Source: Acanthaster planci
Lineage: Eukaryota > Echinodermata > Asteroidea > Valvatida > Acanthasteridae
Assembly (NCBI RefSeq): GCF_001949145.1
Contig: NW_019091722.1
Coordinates: 1-46,299, forward strand
DNA length: 46,299 nucleotides
Direction of reading: 5' to 3'
Both the position numbers and the translations under genes were made by a program. The notes under the pieces were generated by a model. It saw nothing but the letters and a program-made list of their open reading frames with translations. It did not search any database and was not told the origin of the DNA. How positions within the stretch are numbered: position 1 is the first letter of the stretch; the number at the start of each line of letters is the position of its first letter. Positions 1-12,100 of this stretch are shown piece after piece.

Positions 1-1544
1 CTGGGGGGGGGCAAAATCCTCCCCCTGCTGATTTTTGTTGATAGCTTCCCCCGGATTAATTTCTGCGTGCTAATGCTTTATGACATCTTTTCCCCTATGT
101 ATAGCCTTATTTTTGACCCCAAACTTATGAAATTGGAGGTGGTGTTCTCTCTCAGTGAAGAATTTTAGGAGGCAGGATGTATTGACTATGTACACACCAT
201 TGACTTTGTACTCACATCGTACAAAGGGCAGTGTGAATAAAACATGAATCATAATTATGTAAAAACTTCATCAATTTACATTTGATTTCACACAGACGAT
301 TAGCATGTATGCCTCTTCCACTACCAAATTTCATTGAAATACATCATCGTGTGGCAGACATCTGGGGGACAGATTCCGCCTCTCCGGCTGTGACAAGCAA
401 AAAACCCGGCTCTCTGAGAGTTGATTATTTTTCTAATAGCCGGTTGAAAATAAATACGCAGACTGGATAAGCTTCAAATCCTGCTGCTGATTGGTTAATA
501 CTTGCTACAAACTGCCATTCTAGCGGAAACTGATGTTTGTGGAAGGATTCCTAAGACTTTCTTGCTTGCAAGCCCTCCGTGGAAGACTAAAAGTAAACAG
601 TGAGGGTTTTATTCCCGTCTTTAAAGTTCAATGAGGTTGAAACTGATTAATGTTTTGCTGATGCATTCTTCAGTAGGTTTCCGCTTTTGCCATCAAATCT
701 AGCGATGCAGTGCCATGTCAAAGGTTTCAAACACTGGTTCATTACTGAATTCGCAATAGATGGACACATTTCGAGCGTCAAACTCGCTGCACTTTCGCAT
801 ACGCTTGTTGTATGGACTAGCCTTTACACCAGACATCGCATAAAGTTTTGACTTACAGCAATAGACGTGAATATTCCTTATTTCCTGGAAAAACAGCAGC
901 TTATGAGATCCTGAGAAAAAGAACTTCCGAAAGAAAAACTGTTATTTTATGTGATGTGACTTTATACAACAAATTAAAAAAAAAAAACATGAAGCTCCCA
1001 TCTCGAACTCCAATGTAGTGGCAAATTGCATTTTTACTTCCGTGTAATTTTATTTCATGCGTTTCATTTTTAGCCTACCTTCCTGCGGGATGCAAACGAC
1101 CAATATGACCTGTAACAAGCCCAGATGATTCCTTGGCACCATGACTCAGTCTCATAAATTTTAGACACAGCACATTAGTCCCATTTACATTAAATGCAAA
1201 ACACTAGGCTAACATGCACGAGTAGAAATTGCAAAAACATTGCAGTACATGTCACTGCCGAAAAGAACTGACGAAAACCACGCACTGACTGAGATGAATG
1301 ACTGTGCCATTGGCGACCCTGTCTCTTAATGTTCATGAACAAACTGAAAGCTAACGAGGGACCACAAAAACATTACTTCAAGCAGGTATTATGAAGTAAG
1401 ACCTTGTTGCTCTGTGTACGTATTTAGAACTGGAATTTTTTCAATTTTATTTCCTGGTGTGCAGTAATTGCGTGCACACGCAGTATTAACCCCCTCAGCT
1501 CACACATGCTCACATCCACACCATACACACACATCCCAAAGTAT
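1..1544. other. Intergenic, no gene seen
   Basis: AT-rich DNA with only short, unconvincing open frames. It holds an A-run near 975-987 and a CA-rich stretch near 1498-1535 just before the first C1q-type flanking block. I see no domain, splice structure or RNA gene here. Confidence 0.5.
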
Positions 1545-1800
1545 CAGACAGTCACTTACACCATAATTGTGTTTTATCATATGGGACTCTGGTATTGATA
1601 AACAAGGTATAGAAGAGAAATGGGAGTACACCTCTGACACATAAAACTTGGCGTCACGGTGCAAAATTTTCTGACGTTAATTTTTCAAAGTGATTGGAAA
1701 TGGAGTAATGAACAAAATAAGAGGATATCAGGATAACCATTTCATCTTTTGATTTTGAAGTTTGGTGTATGAATGCAATGGTATACTCTTCGTTAAAGGT
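1545..1800 (+). repeat. Orphan copy of the C1q-gene 5' flanking block
   Basis: This stretch aligns by eye with 20455-20720 (just upstream of the C1q gene at 20836) and with 30435-30590. Shared landmarks are CAGACAGTCACTTACACC, the word ATTGATAAACAAGGTA, AGAGAAATGGG, and further on GGTTTGGTGTATG. Similarity fades near 1790. No C1q reading frame follows, so this is a promoter or 5' flank whose gene was lost, moved or replaced. It gives a minimum of four copies of this flank in the window. Confidence 0.75.
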
Positions 1801-3249
1801 CATCTCAAATCTTGTCCGGGAAAAATTGAGGATAAACTGCTGAAGAGTGTTGCGGTGGATGTTGATGTCTTCTGAAAACCTTCCCCACAATCTTTCTGGA
1901 ATGAGGATATCAGTATTTGCATACACATCCCCCCGTGTGGTTTTGGCCAGGCATGCCACTCAAGGACACGCGTGGGTTTGGTGACAGAAGAGCCAGTGTA
2001 TCATTTGGAATAAATATACATTGACCCTTTCATAAAATACAAAGCTTCTTTAGGTTTTTTCTGCTCCTGGGGGATGGTCTTACTTCAGGCAAATACAACT
2101 ATTTGTACTTAATCTGGCAATGTACTGTAAAAAAGGACATTAACAAGACGAAATCGTGGTCAGGCCTTATATCTCAAACAGTCTTGGTGTAATATCTTTT
2201 TTTATTGACCAAAAATAGCATGGCATAATATACAAAAAGTAAGCATATTGTTGCTTGGCTTTTTATTATACTTTAATGTGAAATTTTGAAAATCTAACAT
2301 AACAATCAATATCAGACAATTCTGGCAAGGTAACGTTTAAAAAATATCAAAGTGAATACTTCCAGAATTCAGAACTGAATTGGATGTGGAGGTATAACAA
2401 CGGGCAGAGGTAACACAACTTGTACATTTACTGAGTGAATGAAGCAAAATATACTTTCATATAGGCAGGCGGAGTGATAAAGTCTGTATTTATTTTCAAA
2501 CAACAATCTGATTCAGTCTTCAACATTGAAAACATGACCAAAGAGAATGTCATAGCATGGAGGTAGGAAAACCTCATGGTTACAGTGCGTTGAGTGATCC
2601 AAGGTCAGTCTCTGGAAACCGTAAACCACTTCAACTACTGACCAACTATTACAAGCCCACTGACAATGTAAACAGTCCTTCAAAGTAAGTGACCTACAGT
2701 AGTAGGGATTCGCCGGCTCTGCACCACCCCTTCTCCACTCTGTTTCCTCCTCTCCGCCGGGGCTGGTACAAATGTCGCTGGTCAAAGGTTAAGGTAAGTG
2801 AAGTGGGAAACTCCGGCGCTTCTACTACACAAACACTTTGGCTCTAACTCAAAAGGGGACTTCAACTCGCTTTCCCAACCTCCCGGCCTGAACTCGTGAC
2901 TCTTACATAAAGCGCGGCTCTGTTCTAAGCAAATTGCGCTATGTTTACAACCGCCTTAAATAAACGGAATATATATAAAAATAACAATATATAAAGACAT
3001 GTCAAGTCAAGTCGGGGGAAAAATGAGAACAAAATTAAAAACCTATATATAAATAGAGACATGAGCAACCCAAAACACAGACCACTATTATCAGTCTTCT
3101 ATCGATTCAAGAAAGCTTTTTTTAGCAGATTTTGTCAAGCAGTACAGCATTCCATTACTGGCGCCCAAACGTTAATTTCACACCAAACCCGAGCTCATCA
3201 AAACGATTAAAGCTTACACTCAACCAAAGGAAATTGCAGAAGTTGATAT
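1801..3249. other. Intergenic, with a possible short - strand terminal exon
   Basis: Mostly AT-rich. Positions 2690-2940 are locally GC- and CpG-richer. On the - strand, 2785 to 2513 stays open for 90 codons, rich in Cys and His. It is followed 19 bp past the stop by AATAAA (read on the - strand, 2489-2494), as a last exon would be. I recognise no family and would not call a gene on this alone. From about 3090 the + strand may already be decayed polymerase N-terminal sequence. Confidence 0.3.
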
Positions 3250-5740
3250 TAGAAACGTGAGACGCTTTCAGGGTAACTACTGCAATTGGGAATTGATACC
3301 CAGCTTTTTTGAATACGGTCTCGTGCACTTTTTTGATTTTTACAAAATCTTCATCGAGAAGAAAGCGTCAGACGAGTTAAAGGAAATTGGTTCATGCAAA
3401 TTACAAACGGCTTTAAAAGAGCAGTTTAGATTGGAAAAACCCGACCAAACTGGCCTTGGCGTATTTATCTTCCCTAGTCAAAATAAAGTAGTTGGAAGTA
3501 AAGCCAACATTGAAAACGTACTCGCAGAACAGAGGCAAAAACAGATAGAAGACGTAGAGGCTCATGCGCAACGCGGATCAGGATGGATTTTTGATAAAGT
3601 AGACTTTTTGACATCAACGGGGTTAAATATAGCCTGGTGGGTGTGACTTACATTCCACTAACTGCGTAATTGGTGGATAAAAAAGCAATCATCAACGTCC
3701 AAAACAACGACCAGCAGTGTATCAGATGGGCACTGAGAGCAGCTTTAAAATTATATTCAGACTACGTCAAAAGTCCAATGAAAGTTAATCCAAAATATTA
3801 TAGGCCTATACACGATAAGCGCACCTCGCTTACACAGAAGCAGATGGTCTAAATTTTACAAACGTAAACTTTCCGATGCCTCTTCCACAAATTCCGCGCA
3901 TAGAATCACAAAACAACTTAGTAATCAACGTGTTTGGTTACGAAAAAAACGGCGTTTACATACTTTACAAAATTACGCGCATGGGCAAACCTATCAATTT
4001 ACTCTATTTTACCCAAGGCGAAAAGAGTCATTACTGCTGGATCAAAAGCTTTTCTTGCTTGACAGGTAATATAAATAAACACGGGCATAAAAATATTGGT
4101 GCGTTAACTGCATGTCACACTTCCAAACAAAAGATTAGTTAAGCGGGCACAAAGAAGATTGTCAAGGGTTAGATGCGGCTCCCTGTAAAGTCGAATTACC
4201 TGCCGAAGGTAAAAACATTTTGCAATTTGAAAACTATAAAAACAAACAAGATGGACCTTTTGTCATTTACGCAGATCTTGAGTCGGTTTTAGAACATTTG
4301 TCACCGGCACGTAGAAACACGGTCAAAACACAGATCCACAAGCCTTGCGGTTATTCTTACGCAGTCGTGAGGTGCAACGGTAAATGCACGAGCCAAAAGA
4401 CGTACATAGGTCAAAACGAGGTAGGTGATTTTGTCAGGTCTCTTTCTGAGGAAGCAGCCAAGATCAACGAAACATTAAAAAAAAGCCGTTAATTTGGTCG
4501 CGTGAGTTACAAAAAAACTAAGAAAATTGTAATCGCTGTTGGATCTGTGAAAAGCTTACCAGCAAGACAAAACAATCTCAGTGTCAGTGCCAATTCCAAC
4601 GGAACCAAAAACAAGGATGAAAAAGCTGCTTAAAGTTCTGCAAACAAAGATAGGTTCAGAGAATTGCTCTGTATGACGTATACAAAGCCTGTTAACACAC
4701 TTAGAAAGGTCAGAGATCACTGTCACGCAACGGGGACGTACAGAGGCCCAGTGCACGCAAACTGTAACCTCGAGTTAAGAGTCGTACCCTATCAAACGCC
4801 CATCCCGGTTATTTTACACAGTTCTTAGAAATACGACACGCATCTAATTATGCAGGGCGCTCGTGAGTTTAATGAAAGAAATCAAATGAATTGCTAAAAA
4901 CACCGAGAATTACATTTCGTTTTCATTTGGCCAACTCAGGTTCCTAGACTCCATTTATTTCATGGCAGCTTCGCTAGATCGACTGGTTAAGAATTGTTCA
5001 CCCGATGATTTCAACTTACTTCGGGAAAGATTCCCAGAAAACACAGATTTATTAGTGGAAAAAGGCATTTACCCTTACGAATATATTGACTCATTTGACC
5101 GTTTGGAAGAAGGGAGCCTACCGCCTAGAGACGCGTTTTATAGCACTTTGAGACAGTCCACCGTTACCGAGAAAGAACATGCCTGTGCACAAACAGTATG
5201 ACACGCGTTTAACTATAAAAGCCTAGGCGACTCCACGACCTATGCGTGGAAACGGACGTTCTGTTACTAGCAGGTGTATTTGAGAGCTTCCGCAAAGTCT
5301 GTAAACAGAACTACAGCCTTGACCCAGCTAACTATCACACGTCACCGGGTCTGTCGTGGGATGCATTGTTAAAGCACTCGGGTGTAAAATTAGAACTACT
5401 GACAGACATAGACCAACACTTATTCTTTGAAATGGCAAAAGAGGTGGTATTTCGAGCGTGGGTACTAAGCGCTACGCAAAGGCAAACAACCCGGGCCTAC
5501 CTGACTACGACCCAAATCAACCAGAGTCGCACATAATTTACCTGGACGCAAACTATTTGTACGGCTGGGCCATGTAGCAATAGATACTCGTGGGTGAGTT
5601 AAAGTGGGTCAAAAACGTAGACAAGTTTAATCCTGAGTTTATTCATAACATTCCGCCAAATGGCACGCGTGGTTACATGTTTGAAGTGATTTTAGACTAT
5701 CCGCAGCACTTGCGCGACAAACACAACGACTTTCATCTTA
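3250..5740 (+). pseudogene. Decayed Polinton/Maverick-type protein-primed DNA polymerase B
   Basis: Conserved pieces of a family-B polymerase of the large protein-primed type appear in order but in changing frames. RGSGW lies near 3570-3590, KKAIINVQN near 3680, and FVIYADLES (exonuclease Asp/Glu motif) near 4260-4285. RDHCH plus a CNL zinc-type segment lies near 4708-4775, DTHLI near 4833, YPYEY near 5071, LETDVLLLAGVFE near 5245, TSPGLSWDALLK near 5340 and LDANYLYGWAM (polymerase motif A region) near 5543. Frame changes occur near 3625, 3835, 4140, 4495-4700, 4830, 4900, 5200 and 5450. In-frame stops include TAA at 3667. Similarity ends at about 5735, before the motif B and YxDTD motif C regions, so the palm is incomplete. 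The enzyme would replicate a self-synthesising transposon or adintovirus-like element. This copy is dead. I saw no integrase, packaging ATPase or capsid gene next to it. Confidence 0.88.
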
Positions 5741-6750
5741 TAGTAGTAGCTGCTATAGCCGCTTTCGTCCCATTCAAATGCTGAGTATGACTTGCCTGTT
5801 AAATTGTCGCAGTTGATGCAATTATTACAACCTACGCACCTTTCGCATCCAGTACAATTTTCACAGTCAGTACAACCATCATCATATTCATCAGGTAATT
5901 CTTCGGCTAATATTACTTCCTCGGTTTCGTCAATCATTAGACCTAATTTTTCCAAGTCTTTGTCTAAGTCTGTTTTTACTTCGGGGATGGGATCATTTGG
6001 TGTAATTAGTTTCAGTTTTTTATAAAAACCGTTATTTATTTAAGTCACCAATTAATATTAAAAAACCTACATTATGCTGGCCTATAGAATTGATGCAATA
6101 AACGCAAGCAGAGCACCTGAAGCATTCGATACATATGCTACAATCTAAACAGTCTCCACAACTATCACATTTTGGCAATATCGGCAGTATTGACCATCTA
6201 AACTTTTGATACAACTTTGACATTAAAACAATTTTTACACGAATGAATGTGCTGAGAATCTAAACAGTTGTAAGAATCGCTGCCGTCTATTACTATAACA
6301 GACGCTTTTACGTTTTAGCACAAGTGACAATTGATCTTGATTGGTTTTTCTATCTCTAATTTTATATAAAGTTTTTATAAAAATCTCATTTTTCTCAGTC
6401 TTCAAACTTGTCTTCATAATCAAATCCACTAAACGCTTGTAGCACAGATTTATTTGAAATAAGACCGTCCTTACTTATTTTCAACGTGGCTGCCGATACT
6501 TTATACCTAACATTGGCGCCACACGACATTGAACCGTGAGTACCGTAGTACACGTCTTTTGGGTGAATAACAGATTGCGGGTCACATTTCTTATCGGTAA
6601 ATTTCTCGATATTTGACGAATCAATAGGTCTTTTTCGGTGATCAAATAGGGAAGAATAGGGACGTATTTTAACTTACATTCTTGGCCGTGTAAGGTAATT
6701 CTTAAGTTATTGTTTTTTTTGGAATGGCGGAGACAATTGTCAGATTTCAT
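5740..6750 (-). pseudogene. Relic of a cysteine-repeat (CxxC) protein, unknown function
   Basis: Read on the - strand from 6750 to 5740, frame pieces with dense CxxC spacing are visible. One block (about 6200-6090) has CDSCGDCLDCSICIECF. A second (about 5877-5800) has CTDCENCTGCERCVGC and is preceded by an acidic segment. Upstream, near 6590-6420, a separate open stretch contains YYGTHGSMSCGANVRY. The pieces need several frame changes. Regular C-x-x-C repeats of this sort often form stacked coils or bind metal, but I cannot name the family. The second block runs directly into the broken end of the antisense polymerase relic at about 5735, so the two genes now meet tail to tail. A gene of the same Polinton-like element is the likeliest origin, by position only. 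Confidence 0.5.
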
Positions 6751-7871
6751 CTACATGTATAGTCCTTAGATAGAGTTCGGTGAAACTAAGATATATCATT
6801 TGCAAATTGCAAATTCATTTATATATGTGTAGTCCTTGGATAGATTTTCCGTGGTTGTAAACATTTAATGTTATGACTGTGCACGTTTATCATACGCTCT
6901 GGGTACGTCATTGATATTTGGTAGTTTTGTATTTGAGTCGGACCATCCATGGAGGTCAATTTGCAAAATGCTATGATGTGAAGTGGAAACGACAAATAGT
7001 TATACCAGGGTGAAAACTTCCCTTTGATATATCTCTGATATTTGGCCAAACAGTCAATCGACGTCTAAAAGTTCTTTTTTTTATTAATGCTAATTGTAAG
7101 GAAGTGGTCTATTGTATATATTTTTTATGATCTACATATGGTGGACATCTGAGGTTATTAATAATAAAAATTGTCTGCAAAGAATTTTTAAAAGAACTGT
7201 CCTTTAGTAATTACTTTGGATTTCAATCTACTTTTTCTTGTCTTTCCGGTCACAGTAGGGTAGCACAACCTTTTCTTCTCAAATGAAACAGCGCAACTTG
7301 GGTTTTCCTGTTCTTCTTGTTTTTATGACGGCAATGAATTTAAAGTAACGTAACAGTCTCCATTTAGTATTGTTTGCAACAAATCTCCGACACGCCTTTT
7401 TGGTCCAAATTGTATGTACAATGCCCGGAATAGTGAAATTCTCAGTGTTTGTCGTAAGAAAAAAAAACCTTATGATGACGTCATTAAAAGCACGATTGTT
7501 AATATACACTAAACAAGCTCTGATCGACATGAATTAGCTCCTAACTACTTTTGTTTATTATTATGAGGTTCTTCATGATGGCAGCATCATTTACTTCTTG
7601 ATAAATTTTCGATTGATTAATTTTCTTTTATTTTTTATTTAGACTTTAGTTTTTCATTTCGTTTTTCACTAAACACAATGCTGCACTAATTTCAAACAGG
7701 CTGCAACGGGGACCCCAAGTGCCGAAGCAGCAGATAACTTGAAAAAAATCGGATAAACTATTACATTTTGTAACAAAAGTAATGCCTTAGAGAGACTGCA
7801 GTTTCTATGTTAAACATCTGCACCCAAAAAAGCACGGCACACAATCGCGTGTATCTAGTCCATGCTTTCTC
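6751..7871. other. Intergenic, probably remains of the same element plus C1q 3' flank
   Basis: A short direct repeat is visible: the word GTAGTCCTTGGATAGA near 6830 resembles GTATAGTCCTTAGATAGA near 6757. Short - strand frames (for example 7530-7279) match nothing I recognise. From about 7800 the sequence resembles the 3' flank of the other C1q genes (see next entry). Confidence 0.4.
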
Positions 7872-8585
7872 TCAGTCTCCTCGCTGCAGAACAAGCACCG
7901 CGCTCCCGGACACCTGCTCATAGGAAGCGGAATCAGTGCGACGGCCAGAGACAACCCGGTCGTCATTTCTCTTAAGATGAACTAAAAGACTGCTAGAGTA
8001 AGCTTTGCATACCGAGAACGTGTACACGTAGGTGTCCGGTACATTACATGTGAATATACCCGTTGCAAGTTCGAAGCTGGTACCCGGCAAAAGCGTCTCG
8101 GCCTGATGGAAGGGCAAACGGGTGTCGTGACCAGTAGAAAGATCTGAGTGGCCTGGCCGCGTCACTGTGAATGCTACCTTATGGGCGGAACCATCTGAAG
8201 TCTCCCCCGGCTTGCCCTTTGCACCCTTGACCCCTGCTTTCCCGATGGCTCCAACTAAACTAGGTGGACCTCTGGGACCTACTTTACCCGGATGGCCCAT
8301 TCCTTCGTCCCCTTTGGGGCTAGGGTTCCTAACAGCGCCAATTGGACCAGTCTCACCCTTCTCACCTTTGACCCCAGCATCGCCCTTTGCCCCTGCCGGT
8401 CCATACTGACCCGGAAGGCCAAGAATTTCAGGTGTCCAAGCTGGACCCTGGCAGCTCATCGTACACATAGGAGATCCATGACTATCAGAGTCTGGAGGAA
8501 CCGGTCTGGTAATAGCAACTCTGAGCTTGATAGAGTTACCCAGAAGGACTGCAATTGAAAGGCCGATTGCAAAACAGTGTTGCAT
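7872..8585 (-). pseudogene. Collagen-C1q gene with truncated C1q domain (probable pseudogene)
   Basis: The 237-codon frame reads signal peptide (hydrophobic residues about 5-16), short spacer, collagen Gly-X-Y region, then C1q domain. An open extension to 8693 exists, but an intron acceptor (T-rich run, then AAG) immediately precedes the ATG at 8585. That ATG aligns with the starts of the two sister genes. The protein stops at VLQRGD, where the sisters continue for about 30 residues forming the last C1q strands. The following bases match the sisters' 3' untranslated region (GAGAAAG.ATGG), so about 105 bp were deleted and the junction created TGA. Five collagen glycines are replaced (by Trp, Glu, Arg, Ser, Ser), one Cys of the N-terminal cluster is Ser, and the C1q Gly-x-Tyr-x-Phe motif has Asp for Gly and Tyr for Phe. 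It is probably non-functional. Confidence 0.85.
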
Positions 8586-8929
8586 CTTAAAAAAAATAGA
8601 CAGTGAAATTGAAAAACCTAAATCTAGAGACGGAGATAAAAAATTAAAAATGTATCTCAAAACACATAAAAACCTTAACCCCGAGGAAGACATCCTGCAG
8701 ATCAGTTTAAAAAGATATTCGTTGTTGTTTTAAATGTTTATCAATGCTTTTTGTGTAACGAAGAACACAACATGGCATCTATACACCAAAATGAAAAAAA
8801 GGGAAAATATGAAATGACAATCCTGATGTCCTCTTATTGTTTTTCAGTAATCCTTGTCCAATCAACTTGAAAAATTAGTGTCAGAAATTGTTGCACCGAG
8901 CACCACGTTTTATGTGTTAGAAGTGTACT

Positions 8930-9175
8930 TACATTTTTCTTTATCTACCGCGTTTGTTTATCAATACCAGAGTCCCGTATGTTAAAACCCAGTTAGGTGA
9001 CTGTCCGATTTACTGCGATTCTGGGCCACATGCGTGTGTGGTGGAGGCTGGCCTAGATTTCCAAACTCAGTCTGCGCCCAGTAAAATCCCTTGAAAGCGA
9101 TGTTGTCTGCGGGTGGTGGGGTGCGGATGCCAGCAACTAAGTTAACCGTCTGACTGGTGGTACCGCTCTTTCAAT
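8930..9175 (-). promoter_or_regulatory. Conserved C1q 5' flank (putative promoter / 5' UTR exon)
   Basis: Read on the - strand, this matches blocks upstream of the C1q loci at 20285-20560 and 30285-30520. Shared landmarks are GGTTAACTTAG, GGGATTTTACT, CTAGGCCAG, GGACAGTCAC and GGGACTCTGGTATTGATAAACAA. It lies about 350-590 bp before the ATG at 8585, much like the spacing in the 20836 gene. Together with the acceptor site at the ATG, this suggests promoter plus noncoding first exon. The possible donor AACAAG|GTA of the other copies is not kept here. Confidence 0.6.
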
Positions 9176-12100
9176 CAGATTATCCCTTGAGAGCGACCAT
9201 GAGGTACATGTATAATTATTTTCTAATATAACTCCTGAAAATAGTGCTAATCAACGGTGTTTTTAGACCATAGGAGTATTACATATATATGTATGCTTAC
9301 AAATAGCGTATAAAAATTACCAAGTTAACGGTGATTTTTAGACTATATTATCGTCCTTCAGGTATATATACGTACACGTATGTACTGTACGACATGTCAT
9401 ATCTGTCAGAGTGTATTTTGAAAAACCTGGCATGCTACTTGTCAATCGTCCATTTTCTTTCCAGCCATTGCACCATAGGCCACTACCAGTTCCACATGTA
9501 TGATTCCATTATTTTCAGAGGTGGGGGTATTCAACCTGCCACGCCCATTGTGCAGCGCTTGTCGCCTGCCCCGCTGTATCAGTCTAGTCACACAGACATG
9601 ACAGAGTCTGTGTGTTATGCATGTACATGTCGGTCGCTTACTGAAAATAGCCTTACTGTTGTCACGTGTTTCCTGAGTAAACACCTCACATTTTTCACTG
9701 CCAAATTAAACTTGATAGGACTTGTTGAATGCTTTCAGATGGTAGTACTCATAACATTAGGTTACTGTTCGAAAAACTGATTGGCATCACCATATAAAAT
9801 GCTTTCCTATTGTACATGTTTATCTTGGCGGATGTTGAGGATATCAAGTCGTCCTGCCATTGCAAAATTGTACCAATATTTCTTTGAAAATCTTAACTGA
9901 AAGGATAGGAGAGCCCAAAATTATCAAACTGAAAAAAATGCAACACATCGTAAAAAACACATTGTAATGCGGTGTCCCTTACAAAACAACAGACAGGTCC
10001 TTCCATTCCTAGATCCCCGCCAAAAATAGGTTCTGGATCTGCCTTTCAGTTGAAAGTTTTGCTTATTTTGAGGGTAACTATAGTGTCACCGTGTTGTATT
10101 CAAGAAAACTATTCAGGGATCCCTCTGTGTCATTTCCGTTGATTTGGTTTTGACCAAGTGATCTGCTGCAGGAGCGGAGGCCTTCTAGAGTATCCTGTGT
10201 CGTGGTGCAAGTGGACTGACCAGTGATGAAGTCTCTAAAGTGTAAGATGCAGGCCTGTGTTTTTATTCACTATGATGTCTCACCAGAAAGGCTAATTCCA
10301 CATTGTGTTTAGTCCCATAACCATCTTTAAAACAAGTTTGCTTTTCAACAATAATTTCTTGGGTACTTTTTGGATAACTGCAAATGATGAACTGTACATT
10401 TAGCATTCAGAGTCTAAGAGAAACCAATCAAGTCAGATTGAACTGATGTGTTCTCCAAGATGTTTTAACACTTCACATTTGGCACCAGTATTGAAAAAAA
10501 ATGATCACAAAATATTCGTTTGAATACAAAATCTTGACACAAAGCCAAGCAGGATATGAGAATAAATCTGAACTTTTGACACACTTGCTAACGAAGAATG
10601 TCATGTTGTTCATGTTTGATACCTACTCTAATTGTAGGACACGTGAATCACTCTGAAGTACACCTGTGGACCAAGTCTGGGAATGGTAACCAGTCTTGTT
10701 TTTACTTGTTGTTTTGTATTCAAATGGTTGTGACTCAAATTGACACTAGCTACATGAAGATATCCGACGAGACTTGACTTTTGTACCTCTGATGACTGGA
10801 CTTGACCCGAGTAATTATGTTATCGTTACTGGACTCGAGTTCCAAAGTTTAGTGACTCATTACAACTCGGGCTGAAGTTCCATGTAAAAAACTGAAGACA
10901 TTTGTTTCTTTTGTGTTCCTACATTGTAATAAACAGTTTCAAGAGAGAAATGAGATCCAGTGAAGACCCAAGTGAGAGCAGCTCAGATGCAACAAGGAAC
11001 AAAAACAGTGGTTGGAGAAAATAGCAGGTAGAGAAGTTGTCACTTTTCAGTCATATTTGGGGTCTGTGTAGAAAGACATTTTGCTGGTATCTTTGGACAT
11101 GGCATATGCGAGTGTCTAAAGGTTTTGACATGCTCTTAATAAAGAGAGTGGATGTGTAACCATTGCCAGTCAATTTGAATGAGCGGAGATTCGATTTAGG
11201 CGTAATTTGTATGATTTGTTTAGTCCATTACGACTGTGAGATCCAGACTCAAAGATGCAAAACTGTACAGTTGTGTATAAACTTTATGTCAGCTAGCACG
11301 GAGCAGGCCTCATAATGGTTGCACCAGAAATGTGTCACTGGCACCCCGCAGTTGATGCATACAGGCTGCATGAGTGACAGCAGAAACCAGCGTCATTGAA
11401 TCATCTGTTTGCTTCAATTAACACTGTTATAAATAGCGTTTTGACGTGAAAAGAAATTATAGAATTTTTTTGTTTAAGAACAAAAAAAAATAGGAATTTT
11501 AAAACATTTTTTTTTTTGCTATTATAATTTGCCGATGAAAGTTTTTGGGGTCGGCCCGAAAAATTAGGGTCGGTCAGGAAACCGGAACGGGAAGTGCGAT
11601 AGGATTTCCTTTTGATAAGTTGGCATCTCTGAATGAGTTAGCTTATAAAGGTTATTCATTTTACATAATATTCCCAGTTCATTCAGTGGTCTAGTAGATA
11701 GCGTGCACATCTTGAGATGGCTTGGTACGCTCTAAGCTGTTTTTCTTCCACAGCTGTCACCTTTTTCCCCCAAAAACTAAGCATTTTCTTCTTTCATTGG
11801 TGTAAATTGGCTTCAACATTTAGTGACATCTACAGAGTATTTCATCCTCCTTCTGGTTTGTGGCTCTGGAGGAAATTGTTTTTTTTTTGGGGGGGGGGGA
11901 AAGTAGGAAATTTTAAAATAGTCTGGTTCCCAATTTGTGAATCCAAAGTCACAATGACTATTTCGTCACATACCTAGACTGGACTTTGTCAGGGTAAGAC
12001 TTATTTTAGTCCAGAAAACAGTTTACTGCATATGTTCCCAGCACAATACATTTATTTGTCAGCAATGCCTGCATATCCACAAGCCCATGCACTTGAATGA

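Noticed and set aside
1654-1959. 101-codon - strand frame over the orphan C1q flank
   Set aside because: It overlaps DNA that in the sister copy is noncoding flank and is not open there.
8586-8693. N-terminal extension of the - strand C1q frame
   Set aside because: It lies in sequence homologous to the intron before the other C1q starts, behind an acceptor site. The ATG at 8585 aligns with the sisters.
9363-9400. Palindromic ATATATACGTACACGTATGTAC words as a regulatory site
   Set aside because: Similar TACATGTA and GTACGTAC words are scattered over the whole window and carry no positional signal.
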